From Brachyhypopomus gauderio (lineage: Eukaryota; Chordata; Actinopteri; Gymnotiformes; Hypopomidae): a DNA stretch of 64,000 bases. Position numbers and translations under genes: made by a program. Location: contig NC_135220.1 in assembly GCF_052324685.1 (NCBI RefSeq), forward strand, positions 8,977,820 to 9,041,819, written 5' to 3'. Of this stretch, positions 18,501-35,862 are shown one piece after another (the stretch's first letter is position 1; each line of letters begins with the position of its first letter). A model generated the notes under the pieces. That model ran no database searches. It was not told the DNA's origin and saw nothing but the letters and a program-made list of their open reading frames with translations.

Positions 18501-18719
18501 ATTTAACGTATCCATTCAGACTACATTGACACGCAAAACAGTAATCACACTGAGGTATGACACAATGAATAACCAAATAATTTTCATCATGGAAAGCAGA
18601 GTTATACATAACATAAACAGTTATTTGAAGTAGGGTACCTGTGTGGATGTGCCGTTGTTTATGCTACAATCCGACTGTGAAAACTTGTAATGCTGCTGAA
18701 TCAAATCTCGAAAATCCAT
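15511..18719 (-). pseudogene. TOG-domain (TOGARAM-like) gene, broken
   Basis: Four - strand exons join in phase. Exon 1 is 18719-18639 (starts MDFRDLIQQHYKFSQSD). Exon 2 is 18201-17688 and ends at a consensus CCAG|GTGAGT donor. Exon 3 is 16080-15846 and ends at ACTG|GTAGG. Exon 4 starts at 15575 and fades near 15511. Exons 3 and 4 join as ELALSQAFQLMENEDW then EKKINGLKLVRSLVQHHA, the first helices of a TOG/HEAT domain as in crescerin (TOGARAM) proteins, which bind ciliary tubulin. Exon 3 has an in-frame TAG at 15913-15911, just before that segment. No later TOG exon was found down to the MMP at 14158. Exon 2 encodes a basic, unstructured region with a Glu/Arg-rich helix. The family call rests on a short motif, and the break may be allelic or an assembly error. 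Confidence 0.6.
16241..17599. mobile_element. Non-autonomous hAT-like element in intron
   Basis: The ends are inverted repeats: CAGGCATGAAAAT at the left and ATTTTCATGCCTG at the right. The flanking octamers CTATATAT and ATATATAT match at seven of eight positions, as expected of a hAT duplication in an AT-rich target. The 1.36-kb interior has a GTGACGTCATGGG.ATACGGCG duplication near 16290-16350 and a 28-bp triple tandem near 17175-17258, but no transposase. It lies between exons 2 and 3 of the TOG-domain gene. Confidence 0.7.
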
Positions 18720-19364
18720 TTTGTACCCTTAAGATGATCTTTAATTCCTGTCGTTGTCCAACAAATGATTGTTTCTGGCTGTTGGAACATCTCTTTAGAT
18801 ATGAATCTATGTGACGGACTAGCGGTCACTCAGAGGATGTCTACTAAAATGTCTACTTGGAGTGCACCGATGTCTCATTCTCCATTCTTAAATAGCTTGA
18901 AAAACAAAGTGACAAGCATTTTTACAAATATGCAAGGACCTGGATGTGTGTTTTTGTTTTTTTTTTTTTACTAAAATAGCATTCAAGAAGTTGTGTCCAC
19001 TTAACAAAATGTCAACAAGCTAGCTTGATATTCTGAAGCTACGCTTGTAAGCAGATTGAGAAGTAGGCTATTTATTCAGTCAACATGTGGATGGATTGCT
19101 AGTTCACGTTATCCAGTTGAACGTCGGTATACCTGTAAACGGCTTAATTTGAACAGGGAATAGGATCCGGGAACCCTGTTACTTTCAAGCCTACTAAGTT
19201 ATGAAGAAATCTGTCTGCGTTGAACCAATTAACTGAACAAATAATTCTATAAAAGACATTTTTTAAACACAAGATCCACATTCAGGCTTCCTAAATCACA
19301 TAAGAGCTCGCCCTTTTAGCTATGCCTTTAGGCGTCTCCCCTATAAAGCTAGTTATACTTTCAC

Positions 19365-19560
19365 GAGTGACCGTAGCGCGCGACTCCGTGAACGGCGGAG
19401 GCGTTTATACTTGCCGCGTCACATTCTTTGCAGTGTTCTCCGATATGTCGTAGTATAAAGAAACACCACAGGAGAAGGAACATTTACCTGACAAATTTTA
19501 ATGTTGCTTTGTGTTTCAGATTTGAAAAGTGCTGGAATTTAGGCTAAAGTACTTGAAAAT
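19365..19560. repeat. Copy of the 51.4-kb repeat family (empty site)
   Basis: The block from CGCGCGACTCCGTGAACGG through TTTATACTTGCCGCGTCAC, TATAAAGAAACACC and GTTTCAGATTTGAAAAG matches 51450-51533 plus 51845-51965. This copy lacks the 311-bp insertion present there and so records the pre-insertion state. Confidence 0.7.
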
Positions 19561-19586
19561 GCACTTAAAATGCACTTATAGCTAAT

Positions 19587-19754
19587 GCTGTCAATTCCAG
19601 GTGCCGTGATTAAAAGTCCTCACCAGGATTTTGCTCAGGCTTCCTGGATTGTGTTGATTCCACTAATTTTACCTGGATTGCTAATTAGAAAATCTAGCAA
19701 GCTTGAGCAAAATCCTGGTGAGGACTTTTAATCGCGGCACCTAGAATTGACAGC
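19587..19754. mobile_element. Palindromic MITE
   Basis: Arms of about 55 bp form a near-perfect inverted repeat. The left begins GCTGTCAATTCCAGGTGCCG and the right ends CGGCACCTAGAATTGACAGC. A spacer of about 55 bp separates them. It is a foldback or miniature inverted-repeat element about 350 bp upstream of the acat1 start codon. Confidence 0.75.
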
Positions 19755-20100
19755 ACTACTTAAAACACTTATAAAACACACGTAAATCATTTAATTTACA
19801 AGTAATTTATATATACGAATTGGCTTGTTATTTTGACATTTGTGCACCTAAGCGTTGCGTTTTGTGTGCGATCCGCCGGTGACATTGTTGGCCTCAGTGA
19901 CCCCTTATCTCATGCCGCTGTTTGCGTTCCGGCATCGTTTGATTTACGAATTAAACACTGCCTGACATGCTTAAACACGCAAATCAAAATAACACTACAT
20001 TACCCACAATTCCGTGGGAGCAGCACTCGGAAGCGCCTCCTGCTTTGATTGGTCGCGTCCAGGCGCGTGCGGGTGAAGGTGAAGCGTGTCTTCAGCGGTC

Positions 20101-20905
20101 ATGTCTGCTGCGCTGCTCTCCGCGCACACTCGGCTGTGCAGGCGGCTCGTAAGTACAATCACGGGTTCGAGATCGATACCTGAAGTTTGTTTTAGTCCCC
20201 CCAAATCAAAGCAGCATGACATTTAGCGACGCTGCCTGCCTGCGTACGAGTAGTGCTCGCTAGCTCGCTAAGCTAAGTGTCTGTTTAGCTCTTTGGTCTT
20301 TTGGCGCAGGCGCATCTCTGATTTAACTGCGCAGCTCAGACACTTTTGATGATTTCTGATGTCTTGGCGGTGTCAGTATCCGCTCCATGCCCCCTGACCG
20401 CCTCCTGACTGTCCCACGCTAACCCAGCTCGTCCTCTCTGCAGGCACACACATGTTTGTCCCGGGCCTACGTGGCGCCTCCATCTCTGCATGTAAGTAGC
20501 GGGTCTGAGTGGGAAGACACAGGTGTGTGACTGTAGGTGTGTGCGGCTGAGTGACTGTGCGCTCCTCTTTTCTAGGAGGTAGTGGTGGTCAGCGCAGCCC
20601 GGACCCCTATGGGCTCGTTCAGAGGAAGCCTGTCCACAGTCCCCGCCACCCAGCTCGGCTCCATCGCCATTAGAGCAGCCGTGGCACACGCAGGTACCTC
20701 AGGACGGACGAGCGAGATGATACACACACACATATATATATATACACACACACACACACGCCCCGCTGTAGGCAATGGGAATAAACACTGGGAATTACTA
20801 TTTATTCAGAGTTCTGTATGTATATATATGCTCAATACTAGCTTGCTTTGATAACATTCTTAACTTACAGTTACATAAGCCAGTTTCTTTGTATTGTACA
20901 CTTGT

Positions 20906-20938
<33 letters not shown>

Positions 20939-21482
20939 AGAACTGTATGAAGAAGGCTTGTGCCAGATGTTCAAATAAGAAAACGAGAAGTTAACCACGT
21001 TTGTTTGTTTTTCACATGAAGTCTACCAAAGACACTGAAACTAAAGCAGAGTGATTTGATGGGTATTGTGGGACCTCTGAAGCAGAGAATTGTCCCCGTT
21101 TCTGTTCTAGGCATTCCCCCGGAGGAGGTGAAGGAGGTGTACATGGGGAATGTCCTGCAGGCGGGGGAGGGACAAGCCCCAACCCGACAAGCCCTCCTGG
21201 GAGCTGGTGAGTCAGCACTCGACACATCGCCTCAGCATAACAAAAACAAAACTGATAATACCTGCAGTCTCTCCTGATGAGATCTCGTACTGGGGGCTGA
21301 TGAAATGCAGCTCTGTGCATTTGGGTTGTTGTTTAAATACAGAGATTTATCTGTGACAACAGAGATTTATCTAAACATCAGCCCCTGAATTTCTAAGAAA
21401 TCGTTTCTTTGTATCTGGCCTAACCATGATGTAGGCCTTATAACATATTGTAAACACTTGTACGTACTGCCTGAAGCTATAT

Positions 21483-21517
<35 letters not shown>

Positions 21518-24003
21518 CATACATACATATAATATACCTTTTTTTAATGGGAGGGTGGGGTCCAGTTTCAACAGCACATTCAGAAGAGCAGCTTGTAATG
21601 GAGAAGTGTTTGTGTAGTAACCCTGCAGCTCTGGGTTTGGGGTTCAGCGGCTCTGTCTTCGTTCACAGGTCTGCCACTCTCCACTCCAGCAACGACCATT
21701 AACAAAGTGTGTGCGTCCGGGATGAAGGCAGTCATGATGGCTGCTCAGAGTCTGATGTGTGGGCACCAGGTAACACACCTGCCAGTCTGACTAGCGGCCT
21801 GGGTTACATTTCCCAACAATGAATCATGTACATAAAACATGTACTGTGGTAAATGCCTTGGAGTCTGTATTATAACAAAAACTCAACAACACACATACGA
21901 AAACCTATTCTGATTTCATGCAACGCATCCCTAGTGTGTGGAAATGTTATATATGTTGGTGCTTGGCACGGAAGTGCTTCAGTGACAGCACACACACATT
22001 TGGATACAACAGCTTAGACCATAGACATCACCCGTGGTGTTACTCCACCCGTGGTGTTACTCTAGTCTGGCCTGACTGTTATGTCAGTGAATAATCAGTT
22101 AAGTTGATTGATAAGTCATAACAAGATTAGTAGGCTAACTAGCTTTTCATTTGCAAATAATTTATTAATTTAGCAGATAATACATTTACAAATAATACAT
22201 TTATTAATTTTACACTTATTTCTGTAGTAAAAAACAACTGGAAAAAGCCTTTTAATGTATTTATTTTTATCATGTACACCAACACGTTATCGCCAGTACT
22301 TCAGTCAATTTATCTTACCAAGTTCTGTGATAATTTGCTGAGCTGTGATACTAATATGCACAGGTGTTACTTTTCCCCCCATAAATGAATATGTAAATGT
22401 GTAGGACGTGATGGTAGCAGGAGGTATGGAGAGCATGTCTCAGGTTCCTTACGTGATGGCCAGAGAGGCCCCCCCCTACGGCGGCATGAAGATAGAGGAT
22501 CTCATCGTAAAGGACGGCCTCACAGACGTCTACAACAAATTTCACATGGTATTGTACCTTTACACTTTACAATGTTACATTTTGCATTTTATATCGTGTT
22601 TCACTTGATGCACCTAGGATGGCTTTGCTTGCACCCTGTGCACTAGCGCCCCCTGTGTTTCATTGTTAGGGTAACTGTGCAGAAAACACTGCCAGAAACA
22701 GCAGCATCTCCAGAGAGGAGCAGGACACTTATGCCATCAGCTCATACGCCCGCAGCAAGGCAGCGTGGGAGTCTGGCATCCTGGCCAAGGAGGTGGTTCC
22801 TGTTGGCGTCCCGCAGAAAGGTCTTGACTGCTCACACCAGTCATCAGTGCCTGGGGCACAAAGCAAGCAGAGTTGATGCCATATCGCCACACGCACCATA
22901 TTCGTTGGCGAAACCATGTGCGGCTTTTCTGTGCCTCTTTGAGCAGTTTAACTTTCCTGTGTTTTCAGGCAAGCCAGATGTTGTGGTTAAGGAAGACGAG
23001 GAGTGGAGGAAGGTTGATTTTAGCAAGGTGCCCAAACTGAAGGCCGTTTTCCAGAAGGAGAACGGTACGGGATCTGCTTCTGGGTTCGTCAGCGCACCAA
23101 TCAGCCCGTCGGCCGTCGCTGGTGTAATGACATGCTCTGATACAGTGGATATAAATGTCTGCATTTTTTGACATGCAGGCACGGTGACGGCGGCTAACGC
23201 CAGCACGCTGAACGACGGAGCTGCTGCCCTCCTGCTCATGACCGCAGACGCTGCGAAGAGGCTGAACGTCTCTCCCATGGCCAGGATCCTAGGTGAGGGT
23301 GGAGGGCGTCTGGTGGAACCACATGTCTTCAGAGATCTGCTCTTTTCCTCGGCCAGTGTGGTGGGCCGTTCCCTCTAGAACAGCCTCCTGCTGCTGGGAG
23401 ATGAGTGTTTTGGTGTAGTCAGCCATCTTCGGTTCCTTTCCAGCGTTCGCCGACGCTGCTGTGGCTCCTATAGACTTCCCCATTGCTCCAGCGTTCGCCG
23501 TACCAAAGGTGAGCCGTCGTCCAGTAACTCACCACGAAGGTGTCTGAGGACGTTTGAACTTGTCCGAGACTCTTTACGAACCATTGCACCTTGTGTAGGT
23601 GCTTGAGGCTGCCGGCATTAAGAAGGACGACGTCGCTATGTGGGAAATAAACGAAGCGTTTAGCGTGGTGGTCCTGGCCAATATCAAGATGCTGGATCTC
23701 GATCCCAACAAAGTCAACATCAACGGTGGAGCTGTGTCCCTTGGGCACCCTATTGGGTAATGAGTATGAATCAACACTCTTCTTTGGCTGTTGCAAGTGT
23801 GATTTTGGTTCCAAAACGTATTTGTTTACAGCAACAGTTTCATTGTTAATCTTTCAACTGTTTGAATCTTCTGTTTCCCCAGCATGTCCGGTGCCAGAAT
23901 CGTCGGCCATATGGTGCACAATCTGAAGTCTGGGCAGTACGGCTTGGCGAGTATCTGTAATGGAGGAGGAGGGGCCTCAGCCATTCTCATCCAGAGATTT
24001 TAA
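20101..24003 (+). CDS. acat1: Mitochondrial acetyl-CoA acetyltransferase (acetoacetyl-CoA thiolase)
   Basis: The enzyme joins two acetyl-CoA to acetoacetyl-CoA, or the reverse, in ketone-body and isoleucine metabolism of the mitochondrial matrix. Twelve exons join in phase: 20101-20148, 20444-20491, 20576-20693, 21111-21206, 21669-21769, 22405-22548, 22670-22820, 22969-23064, 23179-23292, 23444-23508, 23599-23756 and 23883-24003. The total is 1260 nt, 419 aa, against 427 in human. Exons 1-2 encode an Arg-rich transit peptide ([16 protein letters not shown]). [19 protein letters not shown] opens the thiolase fold. [10 protein letters not shown] holds the nucleophilic Cys. [26 protein letters not shown] (catalytic His) and [11 protein letters not shown] (second Cys) complete the active site. 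All key residues are present, so the gene appears functional. AATAAA signals lie at 24392 and 24429. Confidence 0.98.
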
Positions 24004-27000
24004 CCGTTGTGAAATCTCTCATTCAGTGTGTTTGTAAGGTCAACTGACTCTGACTGTCTCCGTAAGGTCAGAAGACAGTAGCCGTGTGTAGCCAAATCAA
24101 CCTAAATTCAGCGTTTGGCAAAGGCCAGACCAGAACAGTGATCAGAAAGCTAATGATGACCTTCCCAGTATTAGCTGCCTCTGTCACTTTAAGGTTTGAA
24201 TCACTCCAAAATGACACTCCTCTTTCTCCATCAGAGAACTATTTAATGAGGTCATTTTCACATTGAGTAGCTTAAACTTCCATTAAGTAAGGGTATTTAT
24301 ACTTTATAGTGATAATTATTTAAGGTGTAAGGTTTCCTTATGGAATACATTTTTGTGTCAAGTGGAGGTTTTTCCCCCCATTGACAACCCAAATAAAAAT
24401 GGGTTATTTAAAATGTATGTGGAATTGCAATAAAAGATACTTCAGAATCCTTTTCTGTACTAAAGTGCATTCGTTATTATAGATCTTAAATAAAAAACAA
24501 AAAAAAGCACAAGCACACCATTCCCGTATGGGATCTGCGATCCTGCCAAATTTTAAGGTTCTAGCTCAAAAATTGCGACCTGTGAAAAGTGTCGAAATTT
24601 GATGCAGAAGAAAAAAACCAATTTAGAATCTCTAAGCATGAACAGCAACTGCTTTACAGTAACACAGAATCACCACTGGAGGGTGCTATTGCTCGGTCAC
24701 CAAGAAAACTCATAAACTGATGGAAGTCGGGTAGCATAAACCCAGAGGTATTAAATTGGCTCGACACATTAGATGTAGCAGAATTTCTCCTGCAGCTGAG
24801 AATGACAAAAAGGACAAACAATTAAAGAAAATTGACTGGCACACTTAAACTCAGGTACACAGATGCTAACATGACTTCCTGTCTCCTAGAACTGTCAGGG
24901 TTGTTAGAACTGCCTATGAGGGTGCATTGTGCTCCAAGAGTTCTCCAAGGCTCAAACCGTGAGCAGGATTTCGGGACTAAGATCACACTCTCCTGCAGGA
25001 TGCTTCATAAACAGGCCTACAGCACGGAGTCCTGAAACTCCACAACTGGGAAAGGCACGATCCTGATTGTCAGATTTAAATTTAAAATCATCCTCACAGT
25101 ACCAAAGGTGCTCTGACCTGTCCTGCCATCTTAACGTGTCCTTGAACCAGGACATAACATTCAGGAAACAAGACCCGGGATAATCATTAACATCTTCAAA
25201 AGGCAGACCAGAGAATTTTAAGAATTTACCGAGGGTGTGTGATTTTAGGCGTGTCAGATAAGAGACCCAGACATGCTGAAGTGAAATACTAGAAGATATT
25301 GTGTTTGACTTGTGGCTTTTATTATTGTGGTTTGTATTGTTATTGTGGTTCACCAGGTTTGGAAAACAAGTCATACCTGAGATTATGCTCCAGTCATCTG
25401 GATCTTCTCATATCAAACCCTCAGGTTTCATTAATTATTGAAATTAACTGGCTGACAGAAAATAGTCAGTTTTACTTTAGTGAACCTAAATTTATACAAT
25501 GACCAAAAAAATACCAACCACAACACTTTAGCTGTTTGGTCCTGAGGTCATGCGATACACAGCCATGTCATGTGACACAGGAACTGATGATGTCACCAGC
25601 AGTAGTGAGTTTCTTTCAGTACATTCAAGTGAACTTGTAAAGTGATCTGTGTGCAAAATACCAATATTTCTGAAGTAAAATATGAATATTCCAGTTTCAA
25701 TTAAAAGTCTGTTTCTCTTTTTCTCTTTAGCAAGAAAAAACAGTATCCTAAATGACAAAGCAAGTTGAGTATTCATTTTTAAGTGCCTCATCCAGAGTCA
25801 ACAACCTTTCCCAGGCGGGAAGCGTGCAGCTTTTCTGGAGTTTCCCGTCCAGGCTAAAGACGACACACAAACAGCACGCTGGTAACCTGCTGCCCCAAAG
25901 CTGATGTGTGTTTTGAGGATGTTTAACCAGGTGAGAAGAATGGCACAGGCGTGGAGGAGACATTACATTTAACTTTCCTTGATACGTAATCAGACATCCT
26001 TTACTGCAAACACATTGTGATGAGTGTTAGAGATGGATTTCCGTGTTCCATGGAAGTACAGGTTCAGAAATTGGATGAGACACCAACCCTTCCCAGACAC
26101 CAGATCCATATGCCTTTTGTCATTCTTCCAGCCCAAAACCACAGAAACACAGTTCAAGTGGATGACATGAGATACACCCAGATCTGTTCTGAATGTTCCC
26201 AGGGTGCTTTGAATGGAAAAGTGTCATGCAAACCATTTAGAAATGTAGAACCTGCAAGGAAACTTAAGTCTGACAACAATACAGTGTTATGTGAATCATG
26301 GGAAATCATGTTAATGGGTTTTTTTTTTTTTGCCGACTTAAAAGCGCTTGGCCAGGTATCACATGATCAGATGTTTTGCCTAAATTCATGACTCGGGGAA
26401 ATGGTGCTGTTTGCTCAAAGCTGATAGCTGAAGTGTCTGATTGGGCCCCAACACACAAGCAAAGGTGTGGCCATGTCTGTTCATTACCAGGAAAAGTGGA
26501 CACAGAGAAGAACAGAGAGACGGCAGGGTCAGGTCTGAGGGACGAACAGCAAAGAAGTCACACTTAGAGGTACGTTTGAAACACATCCAAAAGATTTTCT
26601 CTCTTTAACAAGGTCACAAGTATGCCATCACTCATTTCATGAGCACCGTAGTTTTCAAAACGTTGTTAATACAGATTTTCACCTTCATTGATCACAGTGG
26701 ATTTTGTTTGGGTTTGATAAGGCATGGTTTCTTCTAGAAAGATTAGATAGTGGATCATTATTCTGAACAACATCAAATAAATGAGCAACCAAGAAGTCAT
26801 GAAGTTACTTTCTGACGTTATCTGCCATCTCTGATTTTCAGCCCGGTGCTGTAGCAGGTTCTCTTCTTCAGTGATAGAAGAAGATATAACTCGAGTACAT
26901 TTTGAGTAAAATAAAGAGTGAACTCCTGAGTGAAATAACTCAAAATACTTTTTACACTCAAAGTACATTTGCTACTTTTGCATGTTGTTGATATATTCAC

Positions 27001-27703
27001 TGGGTTTGTCTTCACCGTTATCATTTCATCAGACTGTTTTATCTAGATAATTTTATCTAGATGAAATGCCACTGAAAATTTAGGGGGAAAAAAAGCTCAT
27101 GTTAATCTGAGACTAAACAGTTAGTTTCACAATTTGGATTTGTTGCTTAATAACCCAAGCAAACTGCTGTAAAAATAATTTAATTATAAAATGTTATGGC
27201 AACCCACTAAATGTTGTTATAAGGGTTCATGTAACATAACAGTAAATATGGTCTTTCACAGTAAAAATAAATTTTTTAAATTCCAAAAATTAAAAGGGAA
27301 CTTTATTAGAACATTTGTCTTTGTTGGAGTTCATTTGCTTTGAAGTAACCACGTTTTAGAGCACTCTTTCTTCCCTGAGTGAAGCCGGATGTCGCTTTTA
27401 CAAATCAAGTTACCATGAGTCATACTCACATTGCCAAACAATGACACACTTTGTGAATGATTCATTTAAGAGACTATCCACAGAAACCAGCACTGACACT
27501 GGACTGATACTGACAGGTCTCACACGTTTACACCTGCTAGTTCACTTACTGTTGCTGCTAAAATGTTTGTGAGCAGGTGCACGCTAGCTGTAGCTACCCA
27601 TACTCCAGTCCATACGCTTTTGTACTTAACCTGTGCTGAGAACACCAGTGGTGAGTCCGTTGGTTGAGATCTCCTCCCTGTGAGCCTGTGCCTTGTCTTT
27701 CAG
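24004..27703. other. Intergenic region between acat1 and tmprss2
   Basis: The first 450 bp are the acat1 3' UTR with two polyadenylation signals. I saw no exon with splice borders and conserved protein in the rest on either strand. A non-coding first exon of tmprss2 is expected somewhere here, because the ATG at 27704 directly follows a CTTTCAG acceptor. Confidence 0.55.
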
Positions 27704-31958
<4,255 letters not shown>

Positions 31959-32159
31959 GCTGTTAATGGTAATGTTCCAGTGGTGAGTGAGGACATGTGT
32001 GTGCAAATGAAACAGACAAAGTACTTCTGATTCTTGATAAATTCATACGCTGTTCTCATGATACGTTTATTGTAATTTCACCCCAGATATATTAACGTAA
32101 ATAAACGTCTGAAGAACTGGGCGCAGCACATTTAGTTTAATTTCACAACTGATAGCACT

Positions 32160-32440
32160 GAAGAACCATTTCAAGATGATACTGAAGAACCATTTGAATA
32201 TGGCACAGAAGAACAGTCTGATCATATCACAGAAGAACAGTCTGATCATATCACAGAAGAACAGTCTGATCATATCACAGAAGAACAGTCTGATCATATC
32301 ACAGAAGAACAGTCTGTTGACCACTGAAGATCAGTCTGATCATATCGCAGAAGAACAGTCTGATGACATTACTGAAGATCAGTCTGATCATATCACAGAA
32401 GAACAGTGATCACATCACTGAGGAACAGTCTGATGACATC
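32160..32440. repeat. 24-bp minisatellite, probable tmprss2 3' UTR
   Basis: Copies of GAAGAACAGTCTGATCATATCAC and variants (GATGACATCACTGAAGATCAG) repeat about ten times starting 200 bp after the tmprss2 stop. ATTAAA at 32529 could serve as the polyadenylation signal, which would put the array in the 3' UTR. Confidence 0.85.
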
Positions 32441-33276
32441 ACTGAAGATGTCACTCATTTATCTTTTTGCTGTATTCCCAAATGTCTGAAATGTTTGTGT
32501 TGAATGACACAATAATTGTAAACACATTCATTAAAGTATTTATTGTGAAACATAACTTTATTAATGTATTTTTAAATTAGTTGTTTGTAAGAGTTGTGCA
32601 CAAACTGCACCCAAATCTCGAGTGCTTTCTTCACAGGACTAATGTGGCCATGTGTGATTTACACATGGTTTCTGCACAACTCCACACACAAACATGGCCT
32701 GAAATGTGAGATTCATTACCAGATCTGAACTGTAACTGCTGCAGATTCACCATGGGTTAGTTTTGGGCATTCCTGGTATCCAGAGGTGGAAAGAGTACTG
32801 AAAAATTGTAATTGAGTAAAAGTATCATTACTTTGCCTAAAATCTACTCAGAGTAAAAGTAAAATTACCCATCTCAAAATTTACTCGAGTAAAAGTACAA
32901 AATTACTTCATTTAAAATGTAATTTGAGTAAAAGTTACTTAGTTACTTTCAGTTATTTAATGCATGGATGAATCATGAACCAAATTCAGCACAAGTTGTT
33001 TTAATCGATTTCAAAGTGTATTTAAGTGCACATCCACACTTGCAAAAAGATCAGCTGGGCTCAGGAACATACTTCCTCACAGCACAAGGACAGTCACAAC
33101 CTGTACCATAAAGTGCAAACAATTTTCAGTCCTATTGTCCAACGGACAACACTATGATAAGAATAAAGAAATTTAAATGACAAATTATTCAAAAAACAAA
33201 ATGCACACAAAATTAAGTGCCCACAAGATGCCACAAATCAAACTAAAATGCAACAGGATTCCACTACTCACAATTA

Positions 33277-33628
33277 TGGAGTCAAATTAGGGTCTTTAAT
33301 GGTGACGAAAAAATAATAATATCGCAAATATAAGATTAGCATTTTGCATTTTACGTTCCTAATTTGTTTCTGCAATACTTTCCCTCTTTTGCGTTTCTTT
33401 CTTTTCTTTGCGTTTCACATTTTATGTTGCTGCTTTTTTTTGCAATACTTTCTCTCTTTTGCGTTTCTTTCTTTTGTTTGCTCGTCACTGCTTTTCTTTG
33501 CGTCTCGCATTTTACGTTCATAATTTTTTTTGTGCTTCTCTCTTTTCTTTGCTCCGGTTTTACCCTCTGTGTGGGGGCGGGGAAAGAGGCGTGGCCAAGA
33601 GCGAAAGGCGTGCTGTGAACGTTCAGCG
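33277..33628. repeat. Left arm of 350-bp inverted repeat
   Basis: The sequence from TGGAGTCAAATTAGGG to GTGAACGTTCAGCG returns as its reverse complement at 41503-41856. The arm is built of TTTGCGTTTCTTTCTTTT-like pyrimidine units and a GTGGCCAAGAGCGAAAGGC block. Confidence 0.92.
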
Positions 33629-33815
33629 TCAGTTCAGCTTCCTTCCACTCGCTGAACTGAACTGCTGCTGCAGCGCATCTGGTGTTAAAAGAAGAGAGAG
33701 GTCGGTGTGTGCGAGGTGGTGACGCATTTCAGGGCATTGTTTTTAATCGCTCAGGTTTTCAAAAGATCATTTCAAAGCGACCTCAGTAAAATGTTAATAA
33801 TAATAATAATAAATA

Positions 33816-35670
33816 TAGCCGCAAGCGGCAATTGGCGGGTTCACACACGAATAGGCCACTTAACTTCAATAGGCAATAGACCCAATAGGTCCTTTAGACC
33901 CAAAAGAAGCTGTTTGAGTGGAAAAAATGCACAAATAAATCAATGTGCAAAAAAAGGTTCAATTGGGGCACCAAAGGCCCAAAAGGATCAAAATAATGTG
34001 TATTGGGAAATTGAGTCAGATCACAGAACTAAATCACATGCTGAGATCAGCTTTGTGTGTGTGTGTTTGTGTGGTATTTCATGTGAGAAATAGTTTTCAG
34101 TCCGTTCCAATGTTTGGTCACTAGATGGAGCCCAAGTACTACCATACTGATATCTCATTAATCTCAGTAATGCAATATGACACTTTGGTGAATTAAAAGG
34201 TTCATTTCTGGTCAGGCAGTGCACTTTTTGTTATAAGATGCAATTGCAATGTTATAGAACTTATTGGTCTGGATCATACAAGACCAATTACTTGTCTGTA
34301 TTCTGCATAACAAGATTGCAGCATGAGTTTTTATGTTTTCTTAGGTTTTTGGGTACTGTAGCGCCCCCGACAGGCCAATTTGAACCAAACTTGGCATACC
34401 TCACAAGGACTTCAGGATATAAAAGCCTTTCAAATTGGGACTTGATTGCATACATGGTTTATGAGTTATAGCAATATAGGTCATATATGGCATGACCACA
34501 ATGATATAATGGGAAAATGGACCAATCAGAAAAATAAAAATCCAAAATTTTTTTAATCACTTTTTACCTACAGAGTCTACTGATTATGCTCATAGCTATT
34601 TTGCAATAATTGGATCACATTCCTATGACTAGTTTGTAAATAGCTATTTTCAAACAATTGATGAATGTGACAAAAGTATGCATTTTTTAATAGGACTTGT
34701 AATTGCAAAGTTGTCAGGTCTACTGCAAGGAATAAAAAGAAACAAGTTGCATGTTCCTAAGTGAAAATTTGGAGGAGTTATGCATGATTTTCACAAATAG
34801 CGCCACCTAGTGGCCAAATGTTTCAAAACTGCACAGCATGACACATAGTCCTGAGATATGCACAGTGGTGAGGTTTCATGTTGTTTGGCCAATGGTAAGT
34901 CTGTCAAATGGCCAATTAATTCAAAGAAAAATTAATTGGCTCATGGCGGCCATGTTTTTTGAGTGATGATGTCATCATTGTGTGTCTTGATATCACTTGG
35001 GCCCCTGATGATGCCTGTAAAGTTTTGTCTTGACGTGACTAATGGTTTCTGAGAAACAGTTTTTCCCATGTTATAGCGCCCCCTATTGGACAATCGTGGC
35101 CAGCTTTGACCTATGACCTCGTAGTCATGTGCTCTAACAACGGTTAAAATTTTATGAAGATCGGTCAAAGCGTTGCTGAGATATGGCTGTTTAAGTAAAT
35201 TTGGCCACGCCTTGGAGCTATTGATTGACATGTGACAACCAGACTGTATGCAAATCTCAAAATGTTTTTAAGCAACTTTGATAATGAGATTCTCCTGAAT
35301 ATTTTGACACCAAGGTTGTGGTGATCCGATGAAAAACCAGGGACTAGTATAAAAAAGTAGGTTTTACATATTATGCAAATTAGCAAAAAATCTAAGTAGG
35401 CGGAGCTTAATGGTTCTTGAGGCTTTTTTGTTTGGCTTGAGCCAAGGAATGCATCAGAAGTGGAATTTTGTTTCTAGGCCCTACGGTTTGGGAGATAAGG
35501 ACCAAAACGCAAAATGGTGCGCTATAGCGCCACCATCAGGCCAATGTGGGTCTCTGTGCTTTAGCACGGTCTCGCAAAGAGACTACACCATTCTGCCAAG
35601 TTTGGTGTCTCTGGGCCTTACGGTCTAGGCTGCAGTATGCGTTTTATGCGGAGAAAAATAATAATAAATA
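33816..35670 (+). repeat. Cassette unit 1 (TAGCCGCAAGCGGC repeat)
   Basis: It starts TAGCCGCAAGCGGC...GGCGGGTTCACACACG and ends near GCAGTATGCGTTTTATGCGG plus an ATA-rich tail. It is nearly identical over about 1.8 kb to unit 3 at 39351. It holds several TAGCGCC-type blocks, one of them (34800-34813) an exact CTCF core match. No protein-coding potential was seen. Confidence 0.9.
34800..34813 (-). promoter_or_regulatory. CTCF-like core motif, cassette 1
   Basis: GCGCCACCTAGTGG reads CCACTAGGTGGCGC on the - strand. This fits the vertebrate CTCF core consensus CCASYAGRKGGCRS at every position. Binding is untested. Confidence 0.5.
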
Positions 35671-35862
35671 TAGCCGCAAGCGGCGATTGGCGGGTTCACA
35701 CAAAAAAAGGCAAAAAAGCCCAAAGGGTCTTTTAGACCAACAAATTGGCCTCTTGGCCTCAATAGGCAAAAAGAAGCCCAATAGGTCATTTAGACCCAAA
35801 AGTGAATAGAAGCTGTTTGAGTGGAAAAAATGCATGAGTAAATCAATGTGACAAAACATTCA

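Noticed and set aside
24952..25374. 140-codon - strand frame between acat1 and tmprss2
   Set aside because: It resembles no family I know and has no supporting exon structure; it may be a decayed repeat.
33364..33722. Phe/Leu-rich frames in the inverted-repeat arm
   Set aside because: They arise from TTTGCGTTTCTTTCTTTT repeats and have a mirrored counterpart at 41406-41788.
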